Source of the DNA: Burkholderia sp. Bp8992
GTDB taxonomy: Bacteria; Pseudomonadota; Gammaproteobacteria; Burkholderiales; Burkholderiaceae
NCBI RefSeq assembly: GCF_003853705.1
Contig: NZ_QTQI01000018.1
Location: 113,869 to 177,868, forward strand
DNA length: 64,000 bases
Direction of reading: 5' to 3'
Shown piece by piece: positions 7,500 to 15,322 of this stretch (position 1 is its first letter; every line of letters begins with the position of its first letter). Below the pieces are notes generated by a model, which did not search any database, was not told the origin of the DNA, and was given only the letters and a program-made list of their open reading frames with translations. A program made the position numbers and the translations under genes.

Positions 7500-8243
7500 T
7501 TAGCCAGCCTGTTCGACGCTGGTTTCCCATCCGTCGTATTCCCCGCCGAGCGAACGCACCTCGCGATTGATCGCGATCGTATGGCGCGTGATGTCGGCCA
7601 GCGCCATCGTGCCTTCGTGCGAAAACCGTACGGCCGACTTGCCGTCTTCGGTCGGCGCGACGGATTCGACCGGATAGCCTTTTGCTTCGGCCCAGTCCGC
7701 GAACTGGTGCGCGTCGCTCGGGTCGGGGAAGTACGCCCAGTGCATCACGCGCCGGCTCACGCCGCTGGCGTCGCCTTTCTCCCGCAGTGCATCCAGTACG
7801 CGCATGTCGCGCATCATCTGCCAGTCGTCGTCGGTCGGGTAAAGGGTCTGCCAGTACGCTTCCTTGTCCGGATCGTCCTGGTGCGCGTACTGAAGCGCAT
7901 AGGTCGTCTGTTCGTCCAGAGCGTCGACGATCTCGGCCGCAGCCGCTTCATCGAACGGCACATAGAACAGGAAATCGCGGTTGCCGTCGACGGTAATGCG
8001 GCCGACCTGCACGCCGCCTTGTGCGGTGATCGCCGCGTCCAGCAGGTCCTCGACCTTCGCGAGATCGGCGAATTCGTCGCCGGCCGGCAGGCCTTCGGGC
8101 GTCGGGTGCGCGAACGGAACGCGCACGGTGAGCAGCGACGTGCGCGGATCGCCTTCGGCCATTTCCGCGAAGCTGTGGTTGAAGCTGATGAATGCCTGAT
8201 GGTCGCCCATTCTGGCAGGGAAGGTTCCCCAGGCGTCGGTCAT
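7500..8243 (-). CDS. DUF695-RraB fusion protein
   Basis: A 247-residue cytoplasmic protein with two parts. Residues 1-135 match DUF695 (MTDAWGTFPARMGDHQAFIS..., with FLFYVPFDEA). Residues 140-230 match the RraB fold, a regulator of RNase E (QTLYPTDDDWQMMRDMRVLDALREKGDA, then RRVMHWAYFPDPSDAHQFADWAEAKG). RraB proteins bind RNase E and change which RNAs it cuts. A GGGAG ribosome site precedes the ATG at 8243; the frame is open to 8531 but that extension has no ribosome site. The fusion is known from other proteobacteria. Activity on RNase E is inference. Confidence 0.82.
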   Translation of the reverse strand: MTDAWGTFPARMGDHQAFISFNHSFAEMAEGDPRTSLLTVRVPFAHPTPEGLPAGDEFADLAKVEDLLDAAITAQGGVQVGRITVDGNRDFLFYVPFDEAAAAEIVDALDEQTTYALQYAHQDDPDKEAYWQTLYPTDDDWQMMRDMRVLDALREKGDASGVSRRVMHWAYFPDPSDAHQFADWAEAKGYPVESVAPTEDGKSAVRFSHEGTMALADITRHTIAINREVRSLGGEYDGWETSVEQAG

Positions 8244-8425
8244 GTGTTTCTCCCGTACACGATCGTCTGTTGACGGTTGCAAAGCGTCCCAATGTATCAT
8301 CGAAAATCGCGTTGGCAGGGGAAGCGCGCATGACGGCGGCCACGCGGGGCGCAAGCGAGATCCGCGCGCGCTCGTGACTCGCCGCAGGTGTGCGACGGGC
8401 CGCAAGAAAATCGAAGGAGAATCCG

Positions 8426-8734
8426 ATGTCGATGTTTGCGGTGAATGGTGTTCGAATCGACCCGCGCAGTGCGCGCGTGACGCACGTGCGCTGGGCGGCC
8501 GTGAATCCGGCCGACCGGTCCTGGGCCGCAACGCCGAGCGAGGCGCCGGTGGCCGACGTGGCGCGCGCGCTTGCGTCCGGCAGCGATGTGCGCGCGGTCT
8601 TCTCGGCGGCGGACGCTACCGCGATCGGGCCCAGGCTGAAACGCGTGCTGTATCGCGACGCGTCGGAAGGCATCGAACTCGACATCGATGCAACGAGCGA
8701 GTCGCGCACGTTGCGCGATCTTCCGCAGATCTGA
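8426..8734 (+). CDS. Small protein of unknown function
   Basis: A 102-residue protein starting MSMFAVNGVRIDPRSARVTHVRWA. An AAGGAG ribosome site lies eight bases before the ATG at 8426. It appears to be an alpha/beta domain: a beta hairpin, then a helix (APVADVARALASG), a strand with Asp (SDVRAVFS), and an end strand (EGIELDIDA). The layout recalls DUF3892-like small proteins, but I do not claim membership. It has no signal peptide and no clear operon partner; the next gene starts 172 bases on. Confidence 0.7.
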   Translation: MSMFAVNGVRIDPRSARVTHVRWAAVNPADRSWAATPSEAPVADVARALASGSDVRAVFSAADATAIGPRLKRVLYRDASEGIELDIDATSESRTLRDLPQI

Positions 8735-8906
8735 CCGGAACGGCCCGCGCCGACACGCGCGCGAGTCTGCATCGACTACTGCGCCTGGCCGAACGGTCGA
8801 CTCGCGCAACGCCGATCGCGACGCGTTGTCGCGTATCGTCACAGTTTCGACGGCATCGCTTGCCGTCCGCCGGGTGAACGCGAACCGATCAGAGCTGGAT
8901 GATTCG

Positions 8907-9314
8907 ATGAACAGGTTGTTGTCAAACAAGTGGCTGGCGAGCGTGATGCTCGCAGCGATTCCCGTTTTGGCGTTTGCACTCGATTGTGACGCGCCGTCAG
9001 GCGGCGTCGGTCTCGAGGCCGCGCGCGCGAGTCTCACGTGCGCTGAACGCGATGCGGCCAGGAACGACAAGGCGCTGAACGAAGCGTATGGGCGCCTGAA
9101 TGCCTCGCTCGGCAGCCGGCCTGACGAGCGAGATGCGTTGCGCACGGCGCAGCGCGCATGGATCGCGTTTCGTGACGCCGAATGCGACCTGCGCGCGATC
9201 GATGCCGGCGGTGCGCCGCAATGGGTGCCCGTCAACCGCATACAGTGCGTGTCGGAGCTGACGGCCGAACGGGCCGCGCAACTGCGCAGTTATCGAGACG
9301 GGCATGCCGACTGA
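8907..9314 (+). CDS. LprI-like (DUF1311) secreted protein
   Basis: A 135-residue protein with a signal peptide (MNRLLSNKWLASVMLAAIPV, cleavage after about LAFA). The mature part starts with DCDAP and carries the LprI/DUF1311 hallmarks: C-x-x-x-E-x-D at SLTCAERD, and LRTAQRAWIAFRDAECDL. Some members inhibit lysozyme in the periplasm; most are uncharacterised. Four cysteines could form two disulfide bonds. The start at 8907 gives a clean signal peptide. It overlaps the beginning of the next frame region, so it may be co-transcribed with the gene at 9346. Confidence 0.85.
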   Translation: MNRLLSNKWLASVMLAAIPVLAFALDCDAPSGGVGLEAARASLTCAERDAARNDKALNEAYGRLNASLGSRPDERDALRTAQRAWIAFRDAECDLRAIDAGGAPQWVPVNRIQCVSELTAERAAQLRSYRDGHAD

Positions 9315-9345
9315 TGCCGGTGGCCATTGCCGAGGCGATCGAACG

Positions 9346-9885
9346 ATGAGCGACGAACACGCAGCAAGCGATTCCGGCTTGCATGTCGATCCTGCCGGCG
9401 GAACGGTCCTCGGCCCGTTGCCGGTGACGCTGGCGGTCGACGGCCGGAGCCTAAAAAGAAGGGCGATGGTGTGTGCGGTGCTGGCCGCGGCGAGCCTGTG
9501 CGGTTATGCGGCCGATCCGACGCTTTGGCCCGTGGCGGCGCTGGCCGCGCTGCTGGCGCTGGCCAGTGGGGCCTTCTTCGCCTCGTCGCGGCGCAAGCTG
9601 GCGTTGCATATCGACGAGACAGGTTTCAAGCTGATCGGGGCCGTGCGCGAAAAGCCCGTCACGCCATGGCGCGACGTCACCGAATTCCGGATCATCAGCG
9701 TGGCCGGAAATCGCTACATCGGCTACCAGTTCTCGCCGCATTCGTCGCGCACCAAGGTGCCGGGCGGCGTGATGCTGCCGATCGCGCGGTTTGTCGATCT
9801 TCCACTCGACGCGGTGGCCGGATTGCTGGAGGCATGCCGTCGCCAGTTCGGTGTGCCGGATGATCGGGCCGACCGAATGGAGTGA
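9346..9885 (+). CDS. Membrane-anchored protein of unknown function
   Basis: A 179-residue protein with two adjacent hydrophobic segments (about residues 40-60 and 62-80), then a soluble domain of about 90 residues. That domain opens with LALHIDETGFKL and contains TPWRDVTEFRIISV, which resembles bacterial PH-like domains behind a double membrane anchor. It would sit in the inner membrane with the domain in the cytoplasm. The ATG at 9346 follows GAGGCG; an in-frame ATG at 9304 is possible. Only 31 bases separate it from the LprI-like gene. The likeness to PH-like domains is by pattern only. Confidence 0.7.
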   Translation: MSDEHAASDSGLHVDPAGGTVLGPLPVTLAVDGRSLKRRAMVCAVLAAASLCGYAADPTLWPVAALAALLALASGAFFASSRRKLALHIDETGFKLIGAVREKPVTPWRDVTEFRIISVAGNRYIGYQFSPHSSRTKVPGGVMLPIARFVDLPLDAVAGLLEACRRQFGVPDDRADRME

Positions 9886-10040
9886 CGGCAACCGATTCAG
9901 GCGCCCGCCGACCGGCGCCTAAAAAAAAGTCGGGCGTCGTGTCGAATTTCGCTGCGGTCGTCCGTCGTAGCATCGGAGGCGTGCGCATCGCGCGTCCGTC
10001 CCGATTTTCGATACGACAACCGACTGAAGGAGCGACACCC

Positions 10041-10514
10041 ATGTCCACGTCCGTCAAACCGATCCCGGAAGGGATGCGCACGCTGACGCCGCACCTGATC
10101 TGCGCCGGCGCGACAGCCGCCATCGACTTCTACAAGCGCGCATTCAATGCAATCGAACAGTTTCGCCTGGCAATGCCTGATGGCCGGCTCGCGCACGCGT
10201 GCCCCTTGATCGGCGATTCGACGCTGATGCTGGTGGATGAAATGCCCGAACACGGCGCGCTCGGGCCGAAGGCGCTGAAAGGCACGTCGGTCTGCCTGCA
10301 TCTGTACGTACCAGACACCGATGCGGCGATCGCGAAGGCTGTCGCGGCCGGCGCGACGGTCACGATGCCGGCCGCCGACATGTTCTGGGGCGATCGCTAT
10401 GGCCAGGTCGAGGATCCGTTCGGCCATCGCTGGTCGCTCGCGACACATCAGCGCGACCTGACGCCCGAGCAGATCGCGGAGGCCATGGCCAGCGCGCCGC
10501 CGTGCGGGAACTGA
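10041..10514 (+). CDS. VOC/PhnB-like glyoxalase-fold protein
   Basis: A 157-residue protein of the vicinal oxygen chelate superfamily, PhnB/YdgE-like branch. It shows the two beta-alpha-beta-beta-beta modules: TPHLICAGATAAIDFYKRAF near the start, and later YVPDTDAAIAKAVAAGATVTMPAADMFWGDRYGQVEDPFGHRWSLATH, which is the family signature end. These proteins bind metal or small molecules; the true reaction is usually unknown. An AAGGAG ribosome site lies before the ATG at 10041. The open frame upstream to 9882 overlaps the previous gene and looks non-coding. Confidence 0.88.
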   Translation: MSTSVKPIPEGMRTLTPHLICAGATAAIDFYKRAFNAIEQFRLAMPDGRLAHACPLIGDSTLMLVDEMPEHGALGPKALKGTSVCLHLYVPDTDAAIAKAVAAGATVTMPAADMFWGDRYGQVEDPFGHRWSLATHQRDLTPEQIAEAMASAPPCGN

Positions 10515-10577
10515 TGCAGCGGCGCCACCGCCGTTGAAAAAGGCGGCGCCAAGTGCCAAAGGCCGGTTCGCGCGTCG

Positions 10578-11549
10578 CTATGTGCCGGCCGTCTTGCCGC
10601 GCTGCTTGTCCTCGTACATCAGGTGATCGGCGGAGGCGAGCAGGTCGGCCACGGCCGGATGGCGGGCGGGATCGTATGCGACGTGGCCGACGCTGAACCG
10701 GATTGCATAGCCGCGCGCATCGGCCGCGTTGCGTACCGCGAGTGCCTGTGTCACGCGTTCGACCGGCTCGGCGACGTCGGCCGGATCGGTGGCGCTCAGC
10801 AGCACGACGAACTCGTCGCCGCCGAGCCGGGCGATCACGTCGCTGTCGCGCAGCGCGCCCGTCAACGTCTCGGCGAATGTCTTGAGCGCACGATCGCCTT
10901 CGGCATGGCCGAAGCGATCGTTGATCGCCTTGAAATCGTTCAGGTCGAAGAACAGCAGCACCGCGTGACGGTCGAGGCGATCGCACAGGCTCAGCACGTG
11001 ACGGGCGAGGATCTCGAAGCCGCGCCGGTTCGTCAGTTGCGTGAGTTCGTCGGTGGTCGCGAAATGCAGTGCGGCGATCTCGCGTTCGGTCATGTGCGCG
11101 AGATCGCCGAGCAGCGCGAGTTCTTCGGGTTCGAGCGAACGCGGCCGCGTGTCGATCAGGCACAGTGTGCCGATGGGGGCGCCGTTCGGCGCCGCGAGCG
11201 GCCGGCCGGCGTAGAAGCGGATGCCCGGCGTGCCGGTGACGAGCGGGTTGTCGTGGAAGCGGTTGTCGTTCAGTGCGTCCTGGATGACCATCGTATTGCC
11301 CGTGAGCAGCGCGTGCGCGCAGAACGATACGTCGCGCGATGTCTGCGTGGCGTCGAGGCCCGCGTGGCTCTTGAACCACTGGCGATCCTCGTCGACGAGA
11401 CTGACGAGTGCGATCGGTACGTCGAACAGCCGGCGCGCGAGACGCGTCAGGCGGTCGAATCGCTCTTCGGGCGGCGTGTCGAGGATCGAGAGCGAATGAA
11501 GCGTGTCGAGTCGGGCCGCCTCGTCGGCCGGTTTCGGTGCGATTTGCAT
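10578..11549 (-). CDS. GAF-GGDEF diguanylate cyclase
   Basis: A 323-residue cytoplasmic protein that should make cyclic di-GMP from two GTP. Residues 20-155 are a GAF sensor domain (FCAHALLTGNTMVIQDALNDNRFHDNP is typical of this subgroup, shown here in part). Residues 160-320 are the catalytic domain with an intact GGDEF at 243-247. The inhibitory I-site RxxD is present at 234-237 (RDSD), exactly five residues before the motif, so product feedback is expected. No membrane segment is seen, so the signal is probably cytoplasmic. It lies alone between genes on the other strand. Confidence 0.92.
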   Translation of the reverse strand: MQIAPKPADEAARLDTLHSLSILDTPPEERFDRLTRLARRLFDVPIALVSLVDEDRQWFKSHAGLDATQTSRDVSFCAHALLTGNTMVIQDALNDNRFHDNPLVTGTPGIRFYAGRPLAAPNGAPIGTLCLIDTRPRSLEPEELALLGDLAHMTEREIAALHFATTDELTQLTNRRGFEILARHVLSLCDRLDRHAVLLFFDLNDFKAINDRFGHAEGDRALKTFAETLTGALRDSDVIARLGGDEFVVLLSATDPADVAEPVERVTQALAVRNAADARGYAIRFSVGHVAYDPARHPAVADLLASADHLMYEDKQRGKTAGT

Positions 11550-11812
11550 GGGCTTCGTCTCTTGTCCGGGCTGAAACGCCGGTCACGGGATCATATGTCG
11601 GACAGTATCGCGCATTATTCGGCGCATCGCCAAGTTGCCAGTCCGGCGACGGGCATTTCGGCGTCGCCCCGATCGATGAAGATGCGGTGAGAAGCAGGTG
11701 TCATGAACCTGCGTTGCATCACGATGCGGAATCGGATGCGTGACGTCTCAAGGTGCGCGGCGCAATGCCGTAAATAGGGCGAGTCCAATCGTTCATCGCA
11801 TCCCACCGCACC

Positions 11813-12028
11813 ATGGTTCGAATTCTGTACGCGGGCTATCTCGCGTTTGCGCTGTATCTTCTGTACCCGATGGTTCAGAACACACTGGCATTCAGCACCG
11901 ATTGCGTGCGCAATGCACTGCCCGGTTTGTCGACGTCTTCGGCAAGCGGCGTGGACGGGCACGCGAACCGCTGTGCGCCGACCACGCAGGCCGGCACCGC
12001 GACCGGGCGAACGACCGAAATCCATTGA
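11813..12028 (+). CDS. Possible small membrane or secreted protein
   Basis: A 71-residue frame starting MVRILYAGYLAFALYLLYPM, which would form one membrane helix or a signal peptide, followed by a Ser/Thr/Ala-rich polar tail with two cysteines. Third codon positions are moderately G/C-rich. The ribosome site is poor and no related protein is recognised. It may be a real small membrane protein or chance; the hydrophobic start in otherwise gene-free DNA is the only reason to list it. Confidence 0.33.
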   Translation: MVRILYAGYLAFALYLLYPMVQNTLAFSTDCVRNALPGLSTSSASGVDGHANRCAPTTQAGTATGRTTEIH

Positions 12029-12179
12029 GTGCGATGGCCGTTACGTGTCCCGTTCGATGCACGAGGCGGTGTACTGGCCATTCGGCCGAATTGATTGTCG
12101 CGCCACACTCGACGATCATCTGCAACACGACGGTTCGCATGCGAGGTATCGGGCAGCGGCGCCAGGCGCGCGGCGTGCG

Positions 12180-12803
12180 TCAGTAGCTGGAGCGGTACGG
12201 CGTGCCCTGGTCGAAGCGGCTTTGCCAGTGTGTGAGATAGCGTGACGCGAGTTGCGGATTGTTCCACACCACGACGACGTTCTCCGAATTGCGGCTGGCC
12301 GCCGACGCGCTGTAGTTGAACGAGCCCGTTTCGACGTGCTCGGCGTCGATCACGAGGTACTTGTCGTGATGAATCGCATAGGCGTCGATCGTGCGAGTGG
12401 GAATGCCGGCGTTGACGAGCAGGTTCAGTGCCTGCTTGCTGCTCTTCGCGCGGTTGCCCTTGTCGTCGACGACCACCGCGACATTGACGCCACGTCGCTT
12501 CGCGTCGAGCAGCGCGCGCGTGACGGGCGGCGACGTGAACGAATACGCGGCAACGCGGATCGAGCTGCGTGCGGCGCCGATCGTTTTCAGCACGAGCGCC
12601 TCGGCGCCGCCGTCGGGCGAGAATGCCGATTCGACGACTTGTGTCGCGGGTGCTTCGTGGGTGGGCGCAGGCAGCCATCGCGACACGAGGTCGATCGCCT
12701 GCTGGAGCAGCGATTCATTTTGCGTCTTGCCGAAGGCGGCGAAGGGTGTGGCGAGCAGGGAGGCGGCGAGACAGGCAGCGGCGAGGCGATTGCGCGACAA
12801 CAT
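12180..12803 (-). CDS. Secreted phospholipase D-family nuclease
   Basis: A 207-residue protein with a signal peptide (MLSRNRLAAACLAASLLATP, cleavage near FAAFG). It has a single HKD motif, H146-x-K148-x4-D153, followed by the GSFNYS element, which is the pattern of the Nuc/endonuclease subgroup. Such proteins act as dimers, each giving one HKD, and cut nucleic acid in the periplasm or outside. The ATG at 12803 gives the clean signal peptide; the frame is open to 12905 but that adds a non-signal tail. Phospholipase activity is possible but less likely for a single-HKD protein. Confidence 0.87.
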   Translation of the reverse strand: MLSRNRLAAACLAASLLATPFAAFGKTQNESLLQQAIDLVSRWLPAPTHEAPATQVVESAFSPDGGAEALVLKTIGAARSSIRVAAYSFTSPPVTRALLDAKRRGVNVAVVVDDKGNRAKSSKQALNLLVNAGIPTRTIDAYAIHHDKYLVIDAEHVETGSFNYSASAASRNSENVVVVWNNPQLASRYLTHWQSRFDQGTPYRSSY

Positions 12804-12942
12804 CGTGGACAGCGAATAATTTCGAGACAGCGGGCCGTGAGTGTAACGCAGACGTTGCGGCGCGGTCACGCGAGTATCGTGCGCGATTGCCCGCGCGATG
12901 TTCATTCACGCGAATGGAGATGTCGCGAAGTTGCGGTGCGCG

Positions 12943-13431
12943 TCAATCCTTGGTCGTCGGCACGCCGGTTTCGCCTGAAGCGATCCACCCGGGCCCGGGT
13001 TCGGGCTGAACGTCGCGTGCATCGAGTGGTTCGCCGCAGGCCGAGCACACGGTGACCGCATGCATCAGCTGGCCGCAGGTACGGTGGCGCAATTGCACCG
13101 GCGGCCCCTGGCCGTCGTCCTTCCAGCGGTCTCCCCACGCCATCAGCGCGAGCAGGGCCGGGTAGAGGTCGAGGCCCTTGTCCGTCAACCGGTATTCGAA
13201 GCGCGGCGGGCGTTCCTGGTACGCGCGCTTGACCAGCACGCCTTCGTCGACGAGCCGCGCGAGCCGTTCGGCCAGCACGTGGCGCGTGAGGCCAAGCTGG
13301 GTCTGGAACGCATCGAAGCGGCGGCAGCCGAGGAACGCGTTGCGCAGGATCAGCATGGTCCAGCGGTCGCCGAGCACGGCGAGCGCGCGTGCGACCGAAC
13401 AGTTCAGCGTGCCGATGTCATCCCATTTCAT
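12943..13431 (-). CDS. HxlR-family transcriptional regulator
   Basis: A 162-residue DNA-binding protein. Residues 8-105 are the HxlR winged helix (NCSVARALAVLGDRWTMLIL, then RFDAFQTQLGLTRHVLAERLARL, then the wing FEYRLTDKGLDLYP). The tail carries a CxxC...CG pattern (RTCGQLMHAVTVCSACGEPL), which could bind zinc or sense redox state; this tail is found in one HxlR subgroup. It is divergent from the thioesterase at 13608, and the shared region holds matching palindromes, so it likely controls both genes. The ATG at 13431 fits family length; the frame is open further upstream. Confidence 0.9.
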   Translation of the reverse strand: MKWDDIGTLNCSVARALAVLGDRWTMLILRNAFLGCRRFDAFQTQLGLTRHVLAERLARLVDEGVLVKRAYQERPPRFEYRLTDKGLDLYPALLALMAWGDRWKDDGQGPPVQLRHRTCGQLMHAVTVCSACGEPLDARDVQPEPGPGWIASGETGVPTTKD

Positions 13432-13470
13432 CGTCGAGTCTCTTGCCTTTTGCGGCGGTTCAGCGAAATA

Positions 13471-13493
13471 GCGGGTTCGATTATAGAACCCGC
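13471..13493. promoter_or_regulatory. Operator palindrome 1 with embedded -10 box
   Basis: A perfect inverted repeat with eight-base arms, GCGGGTTC / GAACCCGC, and a seven-base centre. On the minus strand the centre reads TATAAT (13485-13480), a consensus -10 box 49 bases before the HxlR start. Binding here would block the regulator's own transcription. Confidence 0.65.
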
Positions 13494-13519
13494 CCTCAGT
13501 CGTAGCGGTCGCGGCTGCG

Positions 13520-13567
13520 TTGACAACGGCCGGTGTCGTTGTCAATAATGAGTTCCAATTTAGAACT
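13520..13567 (+). promoter_or_regulatory. Thioesterase promoter and operator palindrome 2
   Basis: An inverted repeat TTGACAAC / GTTGTCAA (13520-13527, 13538-13545) contains a consensus -35 TTGACA, with CAATAA 17 bases further on as a possible -10. Just downstream, AGTTC / GAACT with a seven-base centre (13551-13567) repeats the GTTC-N7-GAAC core seen in palindrome 1. The shared core points to one regulator, presumably the HxlR protein. Confidence 0.6.
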
Positions 13568-13607
13568 TACTCGCGCGGCGACGCGCTTTCAACCCGGAGA
13601 CAACCCG

Positions 13608-14045
13608 ATGAATCCGCTTTCCCTGTCAGGTCTCGATCTGTTGCGCGCAGCCGCGTCGGGCGATGCGCCGCTCGCATCGATTTCCGAGACGATTCCGATG
13701 CGTCCGCTCGACGTCGAGCTCGGTTACGTGAAATTTTCCGCGCGGGCGGACGGCCGGCACCTGAATCCGCTTGGCGGCGTGCATGGCGGGTTCGCCGCGA
13801 CGGTGCTCGATTCGGTCACCGGGTGCGCAGTGCATTCGATGCTCGACGCGGGCATCGGCTATGGCACCGTCGACCTGCACGTGAAGATGCTGCGGCCGGT
13901 GCCGCGCGACGTCGACCTGATCGCCGAAGGGCGCGTGATTCACCTGTCGCGTTCGCTGGGCGTCGCGGAAGGCACGCTGAAGACGCCGGACGACAAGATC
14001 GTCGCGCATGCATCGGCGACCTGCTTCATTCAGCGGCCGCAGTAA
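13608..14045 (+). CDS. PaaI-family hotdog thioesterase
   Basis: A 145-residue hotdog-fold thioesterase that would hydrolyse an acyl-CoA or phenylacetyl-CoA-like thioester in the cytoplasm. The key motif LNPLGGVHGGFAATVLDSVTGCAV is present in parts: N-P-x-G-x-x-H-G-G is the PaaI active-site loop, with Asp on the following helix. The C-terminal strand pattern (GTVDLHVKMLRPVPRDVDLIAEG) completes the fold. A GGAGA ribosome site lies eight bases before the ATG at 13608. It is controlled from the region shared with the divergent HxlR gene. The true substrate is unknown. Confidence 0.9.
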   Translation: MNPLSLSGLDLLRAAASGDAPLASISETIPMRPLDVELGYVKFSARADGRHLNPLGGVHGGFAATVLDSVTGCAVHSMLDAGIGYGTVDLHVKMLRPVPRDVDLIAEGRVIHLSRSLGVAEGTLKTPDDKIVAHASATCFIQRPQ

Positions 14046-14192
14046 CGGCAGGCGGCAGCGCTGTCGTCCGGGCACACGCGTGAAGCGCCGGATCAGCGCC
14101 GAAGGCGGCTTGTAAGCGTGCGCGGCGCGCGCCTGAAGCGGTTGCTTCAATGTGATAGCGTTCCTGCTTTCCACCGACGCGACAGGAACAGC

Positions 14193-15245
14193 ATGGAATA
14201 CCGCACACTCGGCGATTCAGGCATCGAAGTCAGCCTGATCGGGCTCGGCACGATGACGTGGGGCGAACAGAATTCGGAGCGCGACGCGCACGAGCAGATC
14301 GACTACGCGATCGCCGAGGGCGTCACGCTGATCGATGCCGCGGAGATGTATCCGGTGCCGCCGAAGCCCGACACGCAAGGACGCACCGAGCAGTACATCG
14401 GCACCTGGCTCGCGCAGCATCGCGCACAGCGCGACCGCATCGTGCTCGCGACGAAGATCGCGGGTCCCGCGCGGCAGCCGCACAACCCGCGCCATATCCG
14501 CGGCGAGGGCAACCAGTTCGACCGCAAGAACCTGACCGAAGCGCTCGACGGCAGCCTCAAGCGCCTGCAGACCGACTATGTCGACCTCTATCAATTGCAC
14601 TGGCCCGATCGCAGCACGACGACGTTCGGCCGTCCCGCGTATCCGTGGGTCGACGACGCCTACACGGTGCCGATCGAGGAAACGCTCGGCGTGCTCGCGG
14701 AATTCGTGAAGGCCGGCAAGGTGCGCGCGATCGGCGTGTCGAACGAGACGCCGTGGGGCGTCGCACAGTTCCTGCGCGCGGCCGAGAAGCTCGGGCTGCC
14801 GCGTATCGCGAGCATCCAGAATCCGTACAGCCTGCTGAACCGTACGTTCGAGAACGGATTGTCGGAATTCACGCATCGCGACGGCGTCGGCCTGCTCGCG
14901 TACTCGCCGCTCGCGTTCGGCTGGCTGTCCGGCAAGTACGAGAATGGCGCGCGTCCGGCCGGTGCACGCATCACGCTGTTCGAGCGCTTTCAGCGCTACA
15001 GCAAGCCGCAGTCCGTCGGGGCAACGTCGCGTTACGTCGCGCTCGCGCAGCGTCACGGGCTGTCGCCCGCGCAACTCGCGCTCGCGTTCGTCAACAGCCG
15101 GCCGTTCGTGCGCAGCAACCTCGTCGGTGCTACGTCGCTCGAGCAGCTGAAGGAGAACATCGGCAGCATCGACGTGAAGCTGTCCGACGAGATCCTGGCC
15201 GAGATCGACGCGCTGCACGAACTGCAGCCGAACCCGGCGCCGTAA
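14193..15245 (+). CDS. NADP(H)-dependent aldo-keto reductase (Tas-like)
   Basis: A 350-residue TIM-barrel oxidoreductase that reduces aldehydes or ketones with NADPH. The catalytic tetrad is visible: D48 (LIDAAEMY), Y53, K88 (LATKIAG) and H136 (LYQLHWPDR). The insert after Y53 (PVPPKPDTQGRTEQYIG) and the overall length match E. coli Tas. The cofactor loop near the end reads VRSNLVGATSLEQLKENI. The ATG at 14193 follows GACAGGAACAGC; the open frame upstream is not needed. It is followed by a gene on the opposite strand, so it is monocistronic. Confidence 0.93.
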   Translation: MEYRTLGDSGIEVSLIGLGTMTWGEQNSERDAHEQIDYAIAEGVTLIDAAEMYPVPPKPDTQGRTEQYIGTWLAQHRAQRDRIVLATKIAGPARQPHNPRHIRGEGNQFDRKNLTEALDGSLKRLQTDYVDLYQLHWPDRSTTTFGRPAYPWVDDAYTVPIEETLGVLAEFVKAGKVRAIGVSNETPWGVAQFLRAAEKLGLPRIASIQNPYSLLNRTFENGLSEFTHRDGVGLLAYSPLAFGWLSGKYENGARPAGARITLFERFQRYSKPQSVGATSRYVALAQRHGLSPAQLALAFVNSRPFVRSNLVGATSLEQLKENIGSIDVKLSDEILAEIDALHELQPNPAP

Positions 15246-15322
15246 ACGGCGCGCGGCCCGCGCGGCAGCGAAGCTGCGACGGGCCGCAGCGGCGGAGCAT
15301 TGCTGCGCCGTCGTTTCCTTCG

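Noticed and set aside
9908-9933. GGCGCC inverted repeat followed by eight A as a terminator
   Set aside because: The run is A, not T, after the stem on the plus strand, and on the minus strand the T run precedes the stem. It works as a terminator in neither direction.
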